DNA from: Volutella citrinella
Lineage: Eukaryota; Ascomycota; Sordariomycetes; Hypocreales; Nectriaceae
Direction of reading: 5' to 3'
DNA: 64,000 nucleotides
Assembly (NCBI GenBank): GCA_034401135.1
Contig: JAWZSP010000006.1
Coordinates: forward strand, 1,488,001 to 1,552,000
Part shown: in pieces, positions 13,301 to 24,851 of the stretch
Position numbering within the stretch: position 1 is the first letter of the stretch
Layout of the letters: each line of letters starts with the position of its first letter
Program-made: the position numbers and the translations under genes
Notes under the pieces: model-generated
Told to the model about the DNA's origin: nothing
Database searches by the model: none
The model's input: only the letters and a program-made list of their open reading frames with translations

Positions 13301-14103
13301 TTTCCCATTCAATACACTATCGCTGTGTGCCCTGTTGCAGGCCCGAGTAATGCGTGCAGGCAGGACTGAACGCCCTCTGGCTGACCACCCGGCCTGTGCC
13401 TCGCCTTCCCGGCTGTGGTGGGCGGCGCTGTCTGCGTGTCTTGCCTGCCAAAAAATGCGTCCCACCTAGCCCGCCTCTGCTGCCCTAGCCGGCCCCAATT
13501 ACAGTCCCTAGCATACCTACCGTACCAAATGCGCCTTGTCTGCACTGTGCCGGCCTCGGTGCTGGGGTACCACCAGCCTACCTGCGTTCCTACCGGCGCC
13601 TTCAGGACAGCCCCGGCTGGGCGGCAGTCCATCACAAACCAAGAGGATTATCATAAAGAGGCCCCTCGATTCGCAGGATGGCGACAGCGGCATCTTTGAA
13701 AAATGCGCGCCCGATGCATAATGTTACTGCTATTTCTCCAACCTCTTTGTAGCTCCCCTAAAAGAGCTCCCCGTCTCACTCCTCCGTACCGCCCGAAGCG
13801 GGTGTCCCCACCCCGCGGCCCAGTCAGAGATGTACCACTGCGACGCAACCCCGGGCGCAACGCTACCTTGCCTCTCGTCACTGGTGGCCCTGCCCTTCCC
13901 TGCTCCCACGCAGACGCAGGGCAGCTCGAAGCCACCGCGCGCCATGTGTTTTCTGCGCACTGTGCGCCTGGGCTTCCGAGTAGTGAGCGGGCGGTTGAGT
14001 GCACACTCTAGATGCCCCGCCATCCGCCACTCCCAACCCTGACTTGACAGATCCTGACTCTCTCCTCCAACTGTCGCCCATCTCGACAACCGCCGACATC
14101 ACC
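10323..14103. other. Gene-poor 3.8 kb region
   Basis: No supported gene. Near 11190-11300 short GGCCTGCTT-type phrases recur, and 11470-11540 holds CCCGCTC/CTCCTGC-type low-complexity sequence, which gives spurious open frames. T-rich tracts lie at about 13013-13050 and a short CA-rich run near 13248-13264. The last few hundred bases are presumably the promoter and leader of the importin gene. Confidence 0.4.
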
Positions 14104-17100
14104 ATGGATCCCGCTGCTGTGAGGTCCTTGCTCGCTGCAAGCTTGGACCCCGACGCCGAGAATCGAAAGCGATCTGAGGCCCAGCTGAAGCAGGTGCGTT
14201 TCCCCTCATCCTCGCCATGCCCTCATCGCATCTCCCGCGACTCGCCGCCGACGGCTTCCCGAAGCGGTGGCCTCGCCTCCGCATCACGCCTCTTGCTGTC
14301 GCCTGACCCGTAGTCATCGACCGAGTTGCTACCGACAGCCCAAGGCGTTCCTGTGCTGATGCGTGCTGTGTTTTTAGATTGAGGAACATGCCGGCTTTCT
14401 GGAGTGCCTGCTGGACATCCTGCAGGCAGAGCAGGAGGCGAGCGTTCGGCTCTCGAGTAAGTATTTGTCCCCTATGTCTCGCGCGACGTATCCTTCCATC
14501 TACGACTTGCCCCAAGGCCTAACCGTTATCTTGTAGCCGTTATCTACATCAAGAACCGCGTCAATCGCTCCTGGTCAGTGACTGGCTCCTACTCCACCGA
14601 ACCCATCACACCCATCCCCGAAGATGAGAAGGCTCGCATCCGAGATCGCCTTTTGCCCATCCTCGCGGCCTCCGAGGGCCTTGTTCGCCAACAACTCATT
14701 CCCGTACTCCAGCGCATCCTACAATGCGACTTCCCCGCTCGCTGGCCTCGATTCATGGACTTCACTCTGGAGCTCCTAAACACAAACAACCCGGGCTCCG
14801 TCCTTGCCGGTCTGCAATGCCTGCTGGCCATCTGCCGTGCTTTCCGATTCAAGAACTCCGAGTCCGAGGACCGCCACCACTTTGACAAGATTGTGGAGGC
14901 TAGCTTTCCCCGCCTTCTGGCCATCTGCAATGAACTGGTCAACCAGGAGAGCGATGAGGCTGGCGAGATGCTGCACCTCGCTCTCAAGGCCTACAAGCAC
15001 GCAACCTGGGTAAGCCGTTTTGGCTGCTGACGAAAACACCTCGAGTCGCGATTGCTGACCATGTTTCCATAGCTTGAACTTTCCCCCGCTCTGCGACAGC
15101 ACGACGCCAACATTGCCTGGTGCACGGTCTTCCTCCACACTGTGGCCAAGACAGCCCCGGCCAGTGCCATGCAGGGCGACCAGTATGACCGCGAGAAGCA
15201 CCACTGGTGGAAGTCCAAGAAGTGGGCTTACTTCAACCTGAACCGTCTCTTCATCCGGTGCGAGATCCCATCCCTCCCTTCATTGATTCGGCCGTGCAAA
15301 CCTACTAACTCTCACTCGCTAGCCATGGCAACCCTGCCAGCCCCGGAAAGGGCGAAGACGCTATGCGATTCGCGAAGGACTTTTCCGCCAATATCGCCCC
15401 CGAGATCCTCAAGCACTACCTCCAAGAGATCGAGAAGTGGGTTGCTAAGACAGCTTGGCTCAGCCGACCTTGTCTCTCCTACACGCTGGTTTTCCTCGAC
15501 GAATCGGTTCGACCGAAGGAGATGTGGGCTCATCTCAAGACCCATCTTACCAACCTTGTCACCCATTTCGTTTTCCCGGTTCTCTGCCTGACCGAGGAAG
15601 ATATCGAGAAGTTTGAGGAGGAACCCGAGGAGTACCTCCACCGAAAGCTCAACTATTTCGAAGAAGCCTCTGCTCCCGATGTTGCCGCCACAAACTTCCT
15701 CGTCAACCTTACCAAGCACCGCCGCAAGGAGACGTTTGAGATCCTCACGTTTGTCAATGCGGTTGTCAACGAATACGAGCAGGCTCCCGATGACAAGAAG
15801 GACCACGTCGCCAAGGAGGGTGCCCTGCGCATGATCGCCACCCTTGCCCCCGTCATTCTCGGCAAGAAGAGCCCCATCGCCGACCAGGTGGAATACTTTA
15901 TCGTGCGCTACGTCTTCCCCGACTTCACCAGCTCTCAGGGCTATCTCCGTGCTCGGGCTTGCGACACCATTGAGAAATTCGAGCAGCTCGAGTTCCAGGA
16001 CCAGAACAACCTGCTCACCGTCTACCGACACATCCTGGACTGTATGGCCGACCCCTCCCTGCCTGTCCGTGTCACCGCCGCCCTAGCCCTGCAACCCCTC
16101 ATCCGACACGATGTCATCCGCACCAGCATGCAGCAGAGTATTCCTACGATTATGCAACAGCTTCTAAAGCTAGCTAATGAAGCCGATATCGACGCTCTAG
16201 CTAACGTCATGGAGGATTTCGTGGAAGTCTTCGCCACTGAGCTCACCCCCTTCGCAGTTGCCCTTAGCGAGCAGCTTCGTGATACTTATATGCGTATTGT
16301 CCGGGAGCTTCTCGAGAAGGAGGGCAAGGTCGGTGACGATGGTGAGGTATACAACGAGTACGACGACAAGAGCATTACTGCTCTCGGTGTTCTCCAGACT
16401 ATCGGCACCTTGATCCTGACTCTTGAGAGCACCCCCGATGTTCTGCTCCACATCGAGGCTGTCTTGATGCCTGTTATAAAGGTGACGCTCGAGAATAAGC
16501 TTTACGGTAAGTCGCCCACCGCCTGGTGACATTTGACCAGTTTCCTAATGCCTGTTAGATCTGTATAACGAGGTGTTCGAGATTATCGATAGCTGCACCT
16601 TTGCGGCCAAGTCTATTTCGCCCACTATGTGGCAGGCATTTGAACTTATCCACACCACCTTCAAGGCTGGCGCGGAGTACTACCTGGAGGATATGCTCCC
16701 CGCTCTGGATAACTTTGTCCAGTTCGGTTCTCCCCAGCTGGCCCAGAAGCCCGAGTACACCCAGGCCCTCTACTCCATGGTGGCCGACATGTTCTCCGAC
16801 AGCATCCAGGGTGGCGTTGAGAGGATATGCGCATGCAAGCTTGCCGAGGCCATGATGCTCAGTCTTCAAGGTCAGATCGATACTTGTGTTGAAGGCTTCG
16901 TCAACATGGCAATGACTATTCTCGCTGGTCAAGATGTCAAGGTGAAGAGTTATCGCATCCACCTCATGGAGATGGTCATCAACGCTGTTTACTACAACCC
17001 CATCCTTACTCTCCAAATTCTGGAGACTAAGGGCTGGACCAACCGTTTCTTCAGCCTCTGGTTCGGTAGCATTCCATCATTCACCCGTGTCCACGACAAG

Positions 17101-17870
17101 AAGCTCTGCATCGTTGCCATTTCGGCCCTTCTCAATATCAACCCCGACCAAGTTCCGGCTAGTGTCTCAGTCGGCTGGCCCCGATTGCTACCGGGCATTA
17201 CCACCCTGTTCCAAACCCTGCCCAATGCAATGAAGAGTGAGTTATCGTGAGTTTTCAGCATGGAATAGATTCTAACTCGTAACAGGACGTGAGGAGGCCC
17301 TTCGCGATGACTTCCACCTTGAGTCCACCTACGACTATGGCGACGATGACGAGTGGGATGAAAATGAGGCCAACTGGAATGCTGAAGACGAGGCTCCTGG
17401 CCCAGAGACATCCGATGTCAAGGACGAGAGCACCGCTTATCTGGAGTTCTTGAACGAGGAGGTAAGCTCATGGATGTTGCCTGAAACCCTACCTCAGAAC
17501 TGACGCATTAAATGTAGGCTCAAAAGTTCAGCCGAGCTATCGATGATGTCGACGACGACGACCTTGGCGAAGAAAGCGTCCTCCTAGAGTCGCCCCTTGA
17601 CAAGATCGAGCCTTATCAGCTCTTCCGCGCTACTATGATGAGTGAGTGCATTCGGAGGATTCGAATAAGCAGTTTTGGCAATGCTAACCAGGTACCAAAA
17701 CAGAGATGCAGCAGGAGCAGCCCCAATATTACCAAACCCTCGCAGGACACCTCAGCTCCGATGAGCAGTCCATCATCCAGACCGTCATGGTCAAGGCCGA
17801 CGAGATTGCCACTCAACAGGCTCAGCTCCTCGCCCAGCAGCAGGCCGCCATCAACGGCGGTGCCAGCTAG
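14104..17870 (+). CDS. nmd5: Importin-beta family nuclear transport receptor (Nmd5/Sxm1, importin-7/8 type)
   Basis: Nine exons keep phase throughout: 14104-14193, 14378-14456, 14537-15009, 15073-15257, 15323-16506, 16559-17236, 17286-17461, 17518-17641 and 17704-17870. The product is 1051 aa, close to yeast Nmd5 and Sxm1. The N-terminus (MDPAAVRSLLAASLDPDAEN, then RKRSEAQLKQIEEHAGFLE) is a typical importin N-terminal Ran-binding repeat. HEAT-like helical repeats follow, including WPRFMDFTLELL and WWKSKKWAYFNLNRLFIR, which is characteristic of the importin-7/8 branch. Residues about 905-945 form the acidic insert (YDYGDDDEWDENEANWN) usual near the C-terminus of this branch. The family carries ribosomal proteins, histones, TFIIS and MAP kinases into the nucleus with RanGTP release. 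The Nmd5 versus Sxm1 choice is not certain. Confidence 0.93.
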
Positions 17871-18651
17871 GCTGGATGGCCGAGTTGACAAGCGAGAGAG
17901 TTGGCGTGGGAGCAGTAACCTGTTTATTTTTTACGTTATATCCCCCTGCTTCATCTTTCCAATCACGGCAGGAGTTGAGATTCCCCAGGGGTGAAGAGAC
18001 GAGCGATGAGACGCCTGATGAAAACAAAACAAAGAGTTTTAGAACGTGCAAACCAATGACGACCCATTTCTGCTGGAGATATTCCGGGCATGTCGCAGCG
18101 TGCCAGGCAGTTGTCAACTGACGCACGTGCCCTGACCTGCTGTGTTGGGTGCTGGCTGCATGTGAAAACGGTGCGCGGACGCAAGCGAAGGATAAAGTAA
18201 GCCCAAGTTGAAGCGACTGATTGGTCTAGGTACCTACCATATGAGCTCTTGGATGGCTGGTGTTGGAAGGATCTTTGTATCGCAGCCCCCCCTTGTCTGG
18301 CAGGCAAGGGGGCTGGAGGTGGAATTTGACTGTGAGACGGAGACGGGGGAAGAGAGGGGGCTGCAGGAAATGTCCTTGAAGTAGTAGTTTAGTCGGAGTC
18401 AGATCAAATATCCATGATACATATCAACTTTCACAAGACACAACAGACGAGCATTGATCTCAACTACTGGTGGATGGATGTCTGTGACCACACTCGGAGG
18501 CGAACGAGGACGTCCATATCTACTTGTGATGGATGGTGGCGCTGCAGAGTCTCTGAAAAGATGGTATTGTAAGTTCAGCGGACTAGAGAACCAGCTGATG
18601 ATCTGCTAAACTGGATAGGAAATTACTTTGTTTACAGGAATGCATGGATTG
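17871..18651. other. Convergent 3' intergenic region
   Basis: Lies between the 3' ends of the importin and amidase genes and presumably holds both 3' UTRs. Nothing else is recognised. Confidence 0.5.
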
Positions 18652-19904
18652 TCAACAGTCGGCCCAGATGCATTTCCCCTTGGGCACAGGAACAAACTTG
18701 TTGGTAACATCGCCGACTCTCTCCTTCCAGGGCATGTCGACGAGGGACAGAACCTTGGGGACTCCCTTGCGGCTCAGGTCGAGCTTCTTGACGTCGATCC
18801 AGAAGGTCATGGGGCTGGTGGCGCTCTCATAGTAGAACCAGCGGTCGCGGAGGTCGGTGTAGAGGCGGTAGAGGGTGGGCCACACGTCGGCGGCGCCAGG
18901 GTCGAGCTTGGGGATGGGCAGCATGGGGGTACTGACGGCACGGATCATGCCGGCGGCGTAGGACACGGCGGTGGTGTCGTCCTTTGCCCCGGGGATGATG
19001 GTGTTGTAGTGGGAGAGGCGGGCGAAGCGATCTAGAGCAGGGGGCGTTAGTCGACATCTTTGCGAGAGAGCAATCAACGGGTTGGGATTGGGGGTGGTTA
19101 GGATGAGGGGGAGTTGGGATGAGAGGTAGTTAGGATGATAGGGAGTCAGGATGATAGGGAGTTAGGATGAGAGGCGGTTAGGAGGGGGTGTGGCTTACCG
19201 GCAGGACGGGAGGTGCCCGGGAGGCTCTCGTTGGCAATGGGCTTCCAGTATGTGTTGATGGCGAGCTGCTGATCAAAGGAGGGCTCGTTGGTCATGACAG
19301 TGTAGTTCTTGGAGTGGAAGCAGGTCATCTCGCCCTTGATGAACTCGAGGATCAAGTTGTCGCCTTCGAGGTCCGTCAGGGCGACGTGCATGACGGAGCT
19401 GATGCTGGGCACGACCTCGTACGAGACGACCTGGAACTTGGGCTTACCGCCCTCCTTCGGGCACACGTCCTTGGCGGCCTCAGCGACGGTGGCGTACGAG
19501 TCGAGCATGTACTGCAGCCAAGTGCCGACGAAGATCCCTGGGCGGTCGGGGTCGCGCTTCTCGTAGACGCTGTCGCCGAGGTAGAGCGTGCTACCAGCCA
19601 GGCCCTCCGAGTTGACGCCCTCGGTGTAGACCTTGTCGTACGCCATGGTCGTCATGGAGCCGTAGCGCGAGGTCCAGCTGTAGACCTTGCCGTACTTTTT
19701 GGTGTCGAGGCCGCCGTTGCGGCGCATCCCGGCCGGGAGGGACCAGATGGTGGTCTTGGTGTCCATGACCATGTCCATGGACCGGCCGATGACGAGGCGC
19801 GAGTCGGCGCCTGAGTCGGACGCGTTGTAGACGACGCGAGAGCAGGCTTCTGCCGAGCCAAAGAGGCCGGCCAGGAGGGCCAGCGGGAGGATGGGGGCAT
19901 GCAT
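18652..19904 (-). CDS. Secreted choloylglycine hydrolase / penicillin V acylase-like Ntn amidase
   Basis: Two exons on the minus strand, 19904-19199 and 19031-18652, encode 361 aa. Residues 1-20 are a signal peptide (MHAPILPLALLAGLFGSAEA). Cleavage there would leave Cys21 as the new N-terminus, which is what an N-terminal nucleophile hydrolase needs. The following motif CSRVVYN and GRSMDMVMD supply the family's nucleophile and its Arg/Asp pair (R41, D44). Later segments EGVNSEGLAGSTLYLG and SSVMHVALTDLEGDN fit the choloylglycine hydrolase fold (linear amide C-N hydrolases). Length suits the family. The natural substrate in fungi is unknown; N-acyl amides are likely. The 167-nt intron carries a short degenerate repeat (separate entry). 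Convergent with the importin gene. Confidence 0.88.
19085..19190 (+). repeat. Degenerate GTTAGGATGA repeat inside an intron
   Basis: Within the only intron of the amidase gene, GTTAGGATGAGAGG-like units recur with variants such as GTCAGGATGATAGG and GTTGGGATGAGAGG, about every 16-20 nt. They read as TCATCCTAAC on the coding strand. Similar GGTTAGGA-type units recur at 36078-36236. Confidence 0.7.
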
Positions 19905-21920
19905 GGTTGCGGCGATGTGATGCTTACACAGTTGAGGTGAATTGAAGGTGGTGAGAGAGTTTGCAGACTGACTGTGTCGGCCTGCTTGCTGCGTCGAGAG
20001 CTTCTCAGTCATGCCCGAGGACCATGTGGCTTATATAGATGGAATCCGAACGAGATCCAGTCTGCCGGTACACCTTGAGCCCTAATACCTCGTAGCTCCA
20101 CGCCGGCGATGATCCAGCGCGTATGCAACTCTCGCCGCTCCAGCAACCGCGCCTTCGACGCCTCGCGATAGCCTTCAATTCCTCATCGACGGGCCTTCCG
20201 TCTGCTAGTGACACCCACCGGGGCCGGCTCGGTCCACCAACGTGGCCTGACACGCGGCCGCGGCGCCGCTTGGCCCATTCCAGCGGAATGTGTCGTGGTT
20301 AATAAATAGCATTTCCAGGAGATGCCATCCACACGGGGAGGTGGACGCCACGCGACGTACGCATGACAGAGCGAAGAAATGCGAATAGCTCTGCACTGCA
20401 TTCCCCAATGGGATCTTCCACTGGATCGACGGGCGGCAGCAGTCGTCTGGTTGAAAAGAAAGCATGTCTCGGGTGGCGATGGGCTCGTGGTGTAGATGCG
20501 CGGCTGGTCGAGACCCGGGTCCGTGGGCGGGGATCATCAGAAGAGACGAGGCAGACGCGAAGCAAGGCGTCCAGAATTGAGACTGCTATTCTGAAATGAC
20601 GAGCAGTAGAGGGTTAAGCGAGGGGAAAGCGGATGGAATGCAGACGAAGCTTCCAACGGCATGACCGTCACTCGTGATGAGATCCGGGCTGGGCTAGCAA
20701 AGTCAGTCGCTACCGCCCGATACGAGGAATTTCACGCACATTACCGCACCCCAGGCTACCAGCTGCAAACGTTTCCCTCATCGTTTCTGCGGGTTGTGGG
20801 AACGCGCATCCATGCCTTGGTCGCAATCGAGTTGCACGACGTCCTGCATCAGGGCTCTGCGTCGTCAATGCCAGATGAACGAATGCCTGGCAGAAATCGA
20901 CGGGGCCAGGCCAGCTACGGAACATGTCGCACACTCGATTCAAAGCCCTGTGCGCCAATTCGCTTTATTTTGGGCATGCTTTCAACCGTCTGGTGACGAG
21001 AGAGACGCTCCTTCTGCGGGCGTTGCGGGGCTGAGAAGGGAGGCACGATCGCATTTGCGCAGCAAGTTCCTCATTTGAGATGTACGCGATACATTTACCG
21101 ATCCTTCGTTAAGGATAGGGCAGGCGAGAAGTGGCCAGTAACGACAACTTTGGCGAGGTAGCTGCCCGTGTATCGCACGCAATCTGATTTTGTTGTTGGC
21201 TGGTGGTGGGCCCAAGACAGCAGGCGGCGGTGGCAGAGGTGGGGGGGTGATGCGGTTGGTTGCAAGCTGCGTGGTGGTGTTGGTTGTCATCCACGTTGTT
21301 GTCGAGGTTGAAACAGATGCCTGTTACGAGAACCAACACGAGGATGGGCATTATCGTCAGCTCGCATCTACACTCTATCGACCTTCCAATCGATCAAGTC
21401 GATGCCATGTGCCTGGTGTACACTAAGTTTCATTGTACCCCAGCATCACAATCCGCCTCGGTCCGTGCCGTCTTTGCCCACAAGCACCCCTGCAGACACA
21501 CAGTCAGGATCTGCAGGCGGCTGGAGAGCTTGGCTGAGCTTTTTGTGTTTCGGACTGGCTCAGGTGGCAGGCAGACAACCAGACTGTCGGGACGAATCTC
21601 GAATTCGACCCGCAGCGCCCGCCATGGCATCCCAACTTCGTCAAGTCGCCGGAGGGCCTCATCCCTGCCAGACAAGACAATGAAGCATCAAACACGTGTT
21701 GGCTCTGCAGAAAGGCCTGGCCACCCGCATCATGCATCTGCACGAGGGTTAGGCGCCTTCGCCCGTAGTAAGTGAACGGGAAAGCAAAAGGGTTCCACTA
21801 CCTGGGTTGGGAACTGGGTTGGCGTATGGTAGGTATGTAAACGGGCTGCATCCCCGGCCAAAGTGGCCCTTCCTACTACTTTGGCCCTCCCTTGGCTGTC
21901 GACACTCGCCCCAACTCGAG
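19905..21920. other. Intergenic stretch, no gene seen
   Basis: About 2 kb between the divergent amidase and membrane-protein genes. The amidase-proximal part holds its promoter. Open frames here overlap on both strands and lack support. Confidence 0.45.
20030..20037 (-). promoter_or_regulatory. Candidate TATA box of the amidase gene
   Basis: TATATAAG on the minus strand, about 126 nt upstream of the start codon at 19904. Position and sequence suit a core promoter element, though this is inference only. Confidence 0.4.
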
Positions 21921-22850
21921 ATGAGGTGCGTCTGGCTTCCGATCTTGCTGCTCTACTTGTCAGCTCTCGAGGGGGTCCAGTCGTTCCGCTGGATCTTCCC
22001 CAAGCGCTCGTCCTCCGACAACGCAGAGGTGGATCAAGGCTGGTTGTTTGGACGCATATACACGATTCGATTCGAAGGCGCGGAAAGCTTGAACATCAAC
22101 TAGGAAATAGGTCTTAGTTGCTCTGGATGTAAAGAGGGATCGTCATACCTTGCTGTCGGCGGTAAGTAGCACGCATCAGCTTTCCCTGTCTCACATGGCT
22201 CCGTCCGTAAGACTGACAAACCGGTGTGGGAAAGGCTTCACGGCCAACTCGAATGTCTCGATACTCGATTGGGACCCGACAGGGGTATTTCTTTGGAATG
22301 AATCTGGAGCTACTAATATGACTTGCTACTTCACGATTCTGATGATGGGCACGGATCTGGGCCCAGATTACCATTCGTCATGTTTCGCATTTGGTAAATT
22401 GCCCTCCTCATCCTCATCCTCATCCACTTCCTCTGTGTCCACAGAGACCGGCACGCCAGTTCCGGCCACTGCAGACCCGGTAAAGGCTACGGATGGATCT
22501 GATCGAGGGAGCGGCCCTGGCCTCTCCGTTGGTGCAGCAGTCGGCATCGGATCGGAGCGACGGCTGGCGGGCTGCTGCTCTTGGGTGTCCTGGCCTTTTG
22601 GTTCTGGAAGCGACGGAAGCGCCAAAACGCCGCACAGCAAGCCCCGAGTGCTGGAAAGACGGTCGATGGATCAACCGCGCAGTGGGAAGGGGCCGAGCTG
22701 GGCCCGACAGAACTCAAGAGGGTTCCGACAGTCAAGGCCGAACTTGATGCAACCCCAGCGTCAACACCGGATGCGAACGATGACGATAAAAAGCCCAGTG
22801 AGCTCGACGCGAACACACCGGATCCTCCCGAGTTATACGAGGCGCCATGA
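21921..22850 (+). pseudogene. Single-pass membrane protein gene with a nonsense codon and a frameshift
   Basis: The gene begins MRCVWLPILLLYLSALEGVQ, a signal peptide. An extracellular domain follows, with an intron 22162-22234 (GTAAGT donor, CTGAC branch, AAG acceptor), then a Ser-rich stalk with TSSVSTETGTPVP, and a transmembrane helix beginning GLSVGAAVGIG and ending LLLLGVLAFWFWKRRKRQ, then a polar cytoplasmic tail ending PPELYEAP. Two lesions break it. A TAG at 22101-22103 lies inside the otherwise coherent extracellular frame. The reading frame also shifts inside the membrane helix near 22550, where one G appears to be missing between GIG and the following GATAGG. A broken gene or sequence errors are both possible. 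It resembles the intact gene at 26341 in layout and tail motif (PSELDA). Confidence 0.6.
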
Positions 22851-23563
22851 TGGCCTGGTCTCCGGCCTGCGCCGCCAGTGGTGTCTCGGCGATGCTGTCT
22901 GCTGAGAGGAGTGGCTCAAGTGTCGAGGGAACAAAGTTATTTGGTGCCAATGTGCATCGCACCATGCTCATCGATCCGATTTGTCTCGATTCCAGTGCTG
23001 ATAGCCGCATTGGTTGCTTCATAAACTGCCAGCAGCCGTCCTGGAGGTGGTTTGCAACATGTCAATCCACCATTTGATCCGATGGCGAAGCCGACGGATC
23101 GTCTACTGGCGTCCCAATAACAATTTAAATGAGATACGCCTTTCATTTCCCGACCGCCTCCATGGTGATGGTTGTTTTAATGCTTCTGTGGGTGAACCGT
23201 CGAGAGGGATGATGAATCACTGTTTAGCAAGGGGCGGGCAGGTGTGAGCAGCTGCCCTGGCAGCCGGTGACAGTGGTTAGTAGTCTTATTTTATGCGTTC
23301 AACTCTCTCATTTCATTCTTTTCAGTTCTTCTTTCTCTTCTCCTTCTTCTCTGCCTACATCCTTCACCTCTCTCTCCCATCACCGCTCCTCAACGGTGTT
23401 GGACAAGCGACGGAGCGTGATTACCCCCTCGGAGAAGACACCAAACCCCCCCCCCCCCCCCCCAAGAAGCCACAGAAAGAGGCCCCCGAGTTCACTCAAA
23501 AAGAATACAAACTCGCAATCCACAACCCCAGCGACAACCCACACGGAGGACGAACGAGCAGAA
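22851..23563. other. Intergenic region with CT-rich leader and poly-C tract
   Basis: Pyrimidine-rich sequence (about 23290-23400) and a run of about 17 C residues near 23446-23462 precede the next gene and look like its promoter and leader. Nothing else is seen. Confidence 0.45.
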
Positions 23564-24851
23564 ATGGCACGCCATGACGCGAAGACCAACGGAGAGATCC
23601 AGGGTGAAATGCGACAGTTGGAAGGAGTCTCACATGGCACCGGTTACATCCATCAGGGCGGTGCAGGTGACAACAGCCATGCAGAAGGGAATCCCGCCCC
23701 TGTGGCAGGGAATGCGACTGCTCTGTCGTTCTCGGGGCCACGTACAGATGATTCCTCTAGGTCTCTTGTATGGGACCAACCCCATGCGCCACCCCATCCA
23801 CCCATCCAAACCCCTTTGGCTGCCACCCAGACAGAGAATCTTGCTCCAATCACCACCTACCCCGTCGATCCACCCCGAGTGTTGAGCGCAGGTGCTACAG
23901 CCATAGAGACTGAGCGGTCTACCCCCGCACCAAGCCCAGTTCTCCCAGGCCGACATTGGGGGTCCTGGAAGGAAGCGACGCCAAGTTCGTGAGGGCCTGT
24001 ATCACCTTATTGGCCGATCTCCTGCCCCGAAATCTGACACCTCCCCTCCAAGGTCTCCTCTAAAGAGAGCTTCTTCTTATGACATCCAAGAGGAGAGAAA
24101 ACAGCCTACGGTTTGTTCCAATACCCCAAGAAGACCCCAGATGGAAATGGGGGTCGCTGCTTCCCAACCCCACTCACAGCAAGTGCGAGAAATGGAGACA
24201 GGGCTGCTGCACTCTGTTCGGGGAATCATCGATACGGTGCATATGCTTCAGGTGCAGGTTCAGTCGCTGTCGCTCTGCTCGAAGGAGGCCGAAGAGCTGG
24301 CTCAGATGAAGTCGGAAGTGGCTGCCCTCAAGGCCAAGTTGGCTGAAATGGAAGCACTCCCCATCACCAGCAAGTCTGGGGAAGCGCAGGGGAATCCCGA
24401 GGTGATCCAATTGAGGGATGAGGTGGCTGCCCTCCGGCGTGAACTCGAGCTTACCAAGGGAGAACTAAAGGATTCGACAGCAAAGAATACGACCGTTCGA
24501 CAAGAACTCGACACTTGGAAAGAGGTCATCAAATTTGATGTGTTGAAGGGGAAGTTTGGATCCATGCTTGACTCTGCAAAGGCCGAGGTCCACAAACACT
24601 CATCGCAAGCCTGGGACACTTTGCGAAAGGGTAATAAGGCATCCCTTTCGATCAACCTTGCTGATATGGGGAAGAAGTTGTCGGCTACCGTCAACAGAAC
24701 GGTCGAAGGCATCACTGGGGATGTGGCGCAGTTGAAGGTTGATGTTGCTACCCACAAGCAAGAGCATGATGATCTCGTCAAACAGCTGCGCGAGGAAGAT
24801 AAACAGATGGATATACTTGCTGCTGGGGGGCATACGAATGGTCACATTTGA
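23564..24851 (+). CDS. Coiled-coil protein of unknown function
   Basis: Two coherent frames seem to form one gene. The first runs from the ATG at 23564 (MARHDAKTNGEIQGEMRQLE), Pro/Thr/Ser-rich and disordered. The second covers about 23949-24851. A 70-nt intron, 23879-23948, with a GTGTTG donor and TTCTCCCAG acceptor would join them in phase and give 405 aa, but the donor is weak and other joins are possible. The second part starts ADIGGPGRKRRQVREGLYHL, then a basic Ser/Pro segment, then two heptad-rich stretches (MKSEVAALKAKLAEMEAL and VIQLRDEVAALRRELELTK) that predict coiled coil. The C-terminal half is helical and amphipathic. No domain is recognised. It lies between the two related membrane-protein genes. 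Confidence 0.55.

Noticed and set aside
18628..19035. Plus-strand frame over the amidase gene
   Set aside because: Antisense shadow of the second amidase exon.
22480..22540. Intron to explain the frame change in the broken membrane-protein gene
   Set aside because: A GTAAAG...CAG intron of 61 nt exists but resumes in the wrong frame and would remove the conserved GLSVGAAVGIG start of the helix.
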